Positions 60,674 through 64,000 of a DNA stretch of 64,000 bases are shown one piece after another. The DNA comes from Diplocarpon mali (Eukaryota > Ascomycota > Leotiomycetes > Helotiales > Drepanopezizaceae). Each line of letters opens with the position of its first letter. Position 1 is the stretch's first letter. Below the pieces are notes generated by a model that did no database searches, had not been told where the DNA came from, and was given only the letters and a program-made list of their open reading frames with translations. The position numbers were made by a program, and so were the translations under genes. The stretch is from positions 5,336 to 69,335 of the forward strand of contig JAENRP010000135.1 of assembly GCA_024741835.1 (NCBI GenBank), in the 5' to 3' direction.

Positions 60674-61395
60674 ATGGCTGGCGGGCATATGGTGAGCTGA
60701 TATCTCATCATCTATTGGTTCTTTGAAGCTGACCTGGAATCAAAAGAAATATCGCCATCTGGGCCGCAAGTCTTCCCACAGACAAGCTCTCCTGCGGAAT
60801 TTAGTTACGAGTCTATTCACGCACGAGACGATTTCTACGACGTATCCCAAAGCAAAGGAGGCACAGCGGCTGGCAGAGAAACTCATCACATTGGGGAAGA
60901 AGAATACCGAAGCCAGCAAGCGGAGAGCTTTAAGTATCTTCTTCGTACGATTTCCCTCTACCCGACATATTCGAAGAAATCTCGATCTTACAGGCTTCAA
61001 AAAATACAAGCGCTAATGGCTTCCAGACACCGCACGAGCTCCTTCCAAAGCTCTTTGGCCCACTTCGAGAAAGATACGCAAACAGACCAGGAGGCTACAC
61101 CCGTGTATTAAGAATCGAGCCCTTGAAAGAAGACCAAGCCCCATCAGCAATCTTGGAACTTGTAGATGGGCCCAAGGACATGCGATTTGCCATGACAGCG
61201 CGGACGATAGCGAGACAGAGAGCCGCTGGCGAGGCGATGAATGAGATGACAGAACGCAATATGGAAAAGGTTACTCGGTACAGGAAAGATGGACCCAAAG
61301 ATATGGAGTCGATGGTTGAGAAGATGTCGAAGATTGCAGTCAAAGAGAGAAATGATGCTAATAACCACGAGCGCAGATGGGGAGGAAAAGTATAG
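60674..61395 (+). CDS. MRPL8: Mitochondrial large ribosomal subunit protein bL17m
   Basis: Mitochondrial homologue of bacterial ribosomal protein L17 (yeast Mrpl8). Exons 60674-60691, 60747-60944 and 61027-61395 give 194 aa. Exon 1 is six codons, MAGGHM. Joined to exon 2 it gives [18 protein letters not shown], the L17 hallmark, then [20 protein letters not shown] and [14 protein letters not shown]. Exon 3 provides [20 protein letters not shown] and [19 protein letters not shown], which completes the L17 fold, plus a fungal C-terminal extension rich in Met, Lys and Glu. A second in-frame acceptor at 60728 would insert six residues (LTWNQK). Family conservation favours the downstream acceptor at 60746, and ctgac between them serves well as branch site. 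The end lies 128 bp from the convergent utp25. Confidence 0.93.
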
Positions 61396-61522
61396 GATGT
61401 CGTTATCCATTATGGATACTGTACAATTACTGCTTACTAGTGTGTAGCATTGCATGGTATGGCGTTTGCCAATTCGATACTCTCTGTATATTTTTGCCGG
61501 CAGGTAGCTAGAAAACATTATT

Positions 61523-63867
61523 CTACAGGAAATCGAAAGTGTCACCTTTCTCCAGGATCATCTTCCCAACTCTGTCCGTGCCAACGACTCTCTCCAGCTT
61601 CAACGCATCCCACTTGGAGAATAAAGCCCTGACAGACCCTCCACCTTGCTCGAGCTTCCCATCTTGGATGCTCTTTCCTAGGTACCCGCCTACAATCTCT
61701 TGATAGAAAATTGGATTGTCAGGCAGTCCGTACATGATGACTTTCTTCACACCTCGTAGCTGATAGCGGCGGAAGTGGTGAGCTCTTTCTGTGTACAAGA
61801 GAACGCTGTGTCGCCCATGAAAGAAGTGAGATCTCGCTCTGGCAACATCCTGAACAGACGTATACTCAGAGATATTCCCGAAAGACAAGTCACTCGTAGC
61901 CGTTGAAGTAGAAAAGTAGTTCCGTACTCGAACGAAATCCAGGTACGAGGGAATGAATATAACGGTGCCAGCTGTGTCCTTTGAACGACGGGTCAACGCT
62001 GGTATGATGGCGGTCGTAAAGTAGGCAAAACGAGCATCCGGTTCCGCGGCGAACGAAGGCGATTCGAGTCGAGAAAAGGTCTGCCTTGTCTTCAATCCCA
62101 GGTCCTGGATAACACCAGTATATTTGTTAATGATTTTAACCTTCCCAGACCAGTTTTTAGATTGATTGAAGAAAAGATTGTTAAGTTCCGGGGTGTTGAA
62201 AGCTGCTAGCGCAATTGTCTGACGGAAGTTCTTGGCCTTATTGTCCAGATACCAACTCCGTACTCGACTGAAATCGCACCCATGTGCCTCCTTTGGCTGT
62301 AGGTTTAGATGTTCAAAGATGTACTCCACATGCTCCCAGTTTTGCATGAGAAGAGCATCTGCTTGGTCAACAACGACCATCTCGATAGAACTCAAGAAGT
62401 CATAATCTCCGTTCTGATCTTCTTTTCCCTCAAGTGCCATTCGCAAGCCTAGCGGACTAGCAAATATAATGTCCGAGTTGTAGAATTGAGAGAAGTATTT
62501 GACGGTCTTACGAGTAAATTTCAGGCCAAGCCGGAACATATCGTCGTCATTTCCTCGAAAGAGTTCTCTGAAATCCTCGGGCTTTTCTGTAGAAAATTTT
62601 TCTTCCGTTTCCACGTAGGAGTCATTGAACCGCTTCTGATTCTCCTGCTGTTCTGGCTCACATATTGATATGATCATGCTTACCATCCTTGCACATGATT
62701 CACGAGTGGGCAAAATCATGAGCACCTTGGGCCGGGTAAAGCCCTGATCTCGTAAGTCTATGTCGCTGTTGTCTTCTTCTTTCGTAAGACGAGCATTATT
62801 CTTGATCACACGGTCCCGCGTCCTGCAAAGCTATCAGCTGAAAGCCTTCGGTCGAAATATGAATAACTCACTTGAAAACGTGATTAAGAGCGTGTAAGCA
62901 AGCCAGTCTTCGTAAATTTTCTGAATTTGTTATGCTCCGCTCGCAGTACAGAACATCCTGATAATTGAACATCAGGGGAGCAATCGACCCTTCCAAAATG
63001 TCAAATTTCGGCCTTGCTTTGACCATGAAATTTGCCAGCTTGTTTTTCAACTTCAACTCGCTAGGATCAGCAACTATCGTTGGCACGAAGGGCCCGAAGA
63101 GTTCTTTGTCGGGAAGGCTAAATACAGCTTTTCCAAGTTTTGGAAGTGCTACTTTTTGAGTCGTCCATTCGCTCAGATCAAGTGCTTTAAACCTTCGAGC
63201 GAGTATATTGTCGTCCGGGGCTGCGAAGTGTGCTTCGAAGGGATCCGAGCTGTCTTCAGTATCATCTTTGTCCTCGAGAATGTCGTCAGTTGTAGTTTCG
63301 GGCCCTTCTTCAGATTCGTCTACTTTGTCTGTATCATCTACATTCGCGACCGAGTTCTCTGTGTCGACCTGGTCCTTGGTTTTGGAAGGCTTGGGCTCAG
63401 AGACGTGATGCAATTTTCTTCTCTTTGCTTGAGGCACCGAGATGATAGCAAAGCTTTGCATAAGAGAAACATAGGGTTGTACAGATGGTAGCGGCTCATC
63501 TCCCTCGTCACTAGATTCGCTTTCACTGGCTTCCTCTTCTCCAGATGGAACGTCTGATTCTGATTCTTCGGCTTCCTCTCTATACTACGTCAGAAGTTGT
63601 AAAGTTGCAAAACCGCGGAAGAAGAAAAACCCCTTACGCTTCTTGCTTCTGGATCAATCTCTGACTATCATAAATGGGCTTCCCCCGGCCACGTCCTCGA
63701 GAAGGGCCGCGTCCTCTAAAGGGCCCTGATCCATCACCTCCTCCCACACCTCTTTCTTTTGCATCTCGGCCTCCTCTGGAAGCTCCAAATCCCCACTCAC
63801 GACCACGCCCAAAATTTGATCCAAGCCGTCGGCCTCTTGAGCGACCCCTCAAGCCCGGTAAAGGCAT
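61523..63867 (-). CDS. utp25: U3 snoRNA-associated protein Utp25
   Basis: Nucleolar component of the small-subunit processome, needed for 18S rRNA maturation. It resembles a DEAD-box helicase but lacks ATPase motifs. Exons 63867-63638, 63579-62872 and 62822-61523 give 745 aa. The N-terminus is an RGG-like region ([20 protein letters not shown]), followed by an acidic stretch ([19 protein letters not shown]). The core includes [20 protein letters not shown] across the second junction, then [115 protein letters not shown] and a complete C-terminus ending in FDFL. Introns are 58 and 49 bp. The start is chosen at MPLPGL, the last ATG before the RGG region. Confidence 0.94.
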
Positions 63868-64000
63868 ATTGTTGTGATTGCGTGGATTCACGTTCGCGGA
63901 AGAGACTACGACCAAAATTGCTAATCAAGGTTCTTAGCGTGAGCACTGGGTTGGCGAAATCCATCTGGGTCAGAAGAGAGCCAGACAACTCCAGAATTTT
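63868..64000. other. utp25 5' flank at window edge
   Basis: Short upstream region. No further gene can be supported before the window ends. Confidence 0.5.

Noticed and set aside
1..64000. CRISPR arrays, insertion sequences, rRNA
   Set aside because: No regularly spaced repeats, bacterial elements or rRNA-like blocks were seen. The window is eukaryotic nuclear DNA.

Overview
The window looks like nuclear DNA of a filamentous ascomycete (Pezizomycotina). Most genes carry one to four short GT-AG introns, mostly 46-82 bp. The proteins are typical of that group: AP-3 mu, Mic12, Utp25, mL58, an ascomycete-type BTB protein, and neutral trehalase. One retrotransposon shows damage of the kind made by repeat-induced point mutation (RIP). 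I lean towards Leotiomycetes, but nothing here fixes the class. No bacterial operon, CRISPR array, rRNA or tRNA gene was recognised.

Layout. 0-5 kb: the 3' exon of isocitrate lyase (+), a decayed tetranucleotide minisatellite, then a broken family-2 glycosyltransferase gene (-). 5-12.6 kb: about 7.6 kb without a recognisable gene. 12.6-25 kb: neutral trehalase (+), a BTB/POZ protein (+), a GNAT acetyltransferase (-), an unrecognised protein (-) and an MFS sugar transporter (+). 26.9-34.7 kb: mitoribosomal mL58 (-), a disordered conserved protein (+) and a large Bud2-type RasGAP (+). 34.7-45 kb: an accessory stretch with a small secreted six-cysteine protein (-), whose intron contains an assembly gap, and a complete but inactivated Ty1/copia element (-) with LTRs and target-site duplication.

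45-64 kb is compact housekeeping DNA: AP-3 mu (-), a DMAC1-like small protein (+), exosome Rrp4 (+), a zinc alcohol dehydrogenase (+), a fatty-aldehyde-dehydrogenase-like enzyme (-), mS35 (-), Alg13 (+), Mic12 (-), bL17m (+) and Utp25 (-). Several are divergent pairs with 0.2-0.4 kb between start codons.

Themes. Five genes serve mitochondria (mL58, mS35, bL17m, Mic12, DMAC1-like). Two serve RNA processing (Rrp4, Utp25). The convergent alcohol and aldehyde dehydrogenases could act in sequence. The most notable observations are the glycosyltransferase pseudogene, a trehalase that has lost most of its calcium-binding ligands, the secreted protein assembled across a gap, and a copia element whose 1,456-codon gag-pol frame is broken only by stop codons. 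All gene models were made by eye from splice signals and remembered family conservation. No database search was run.
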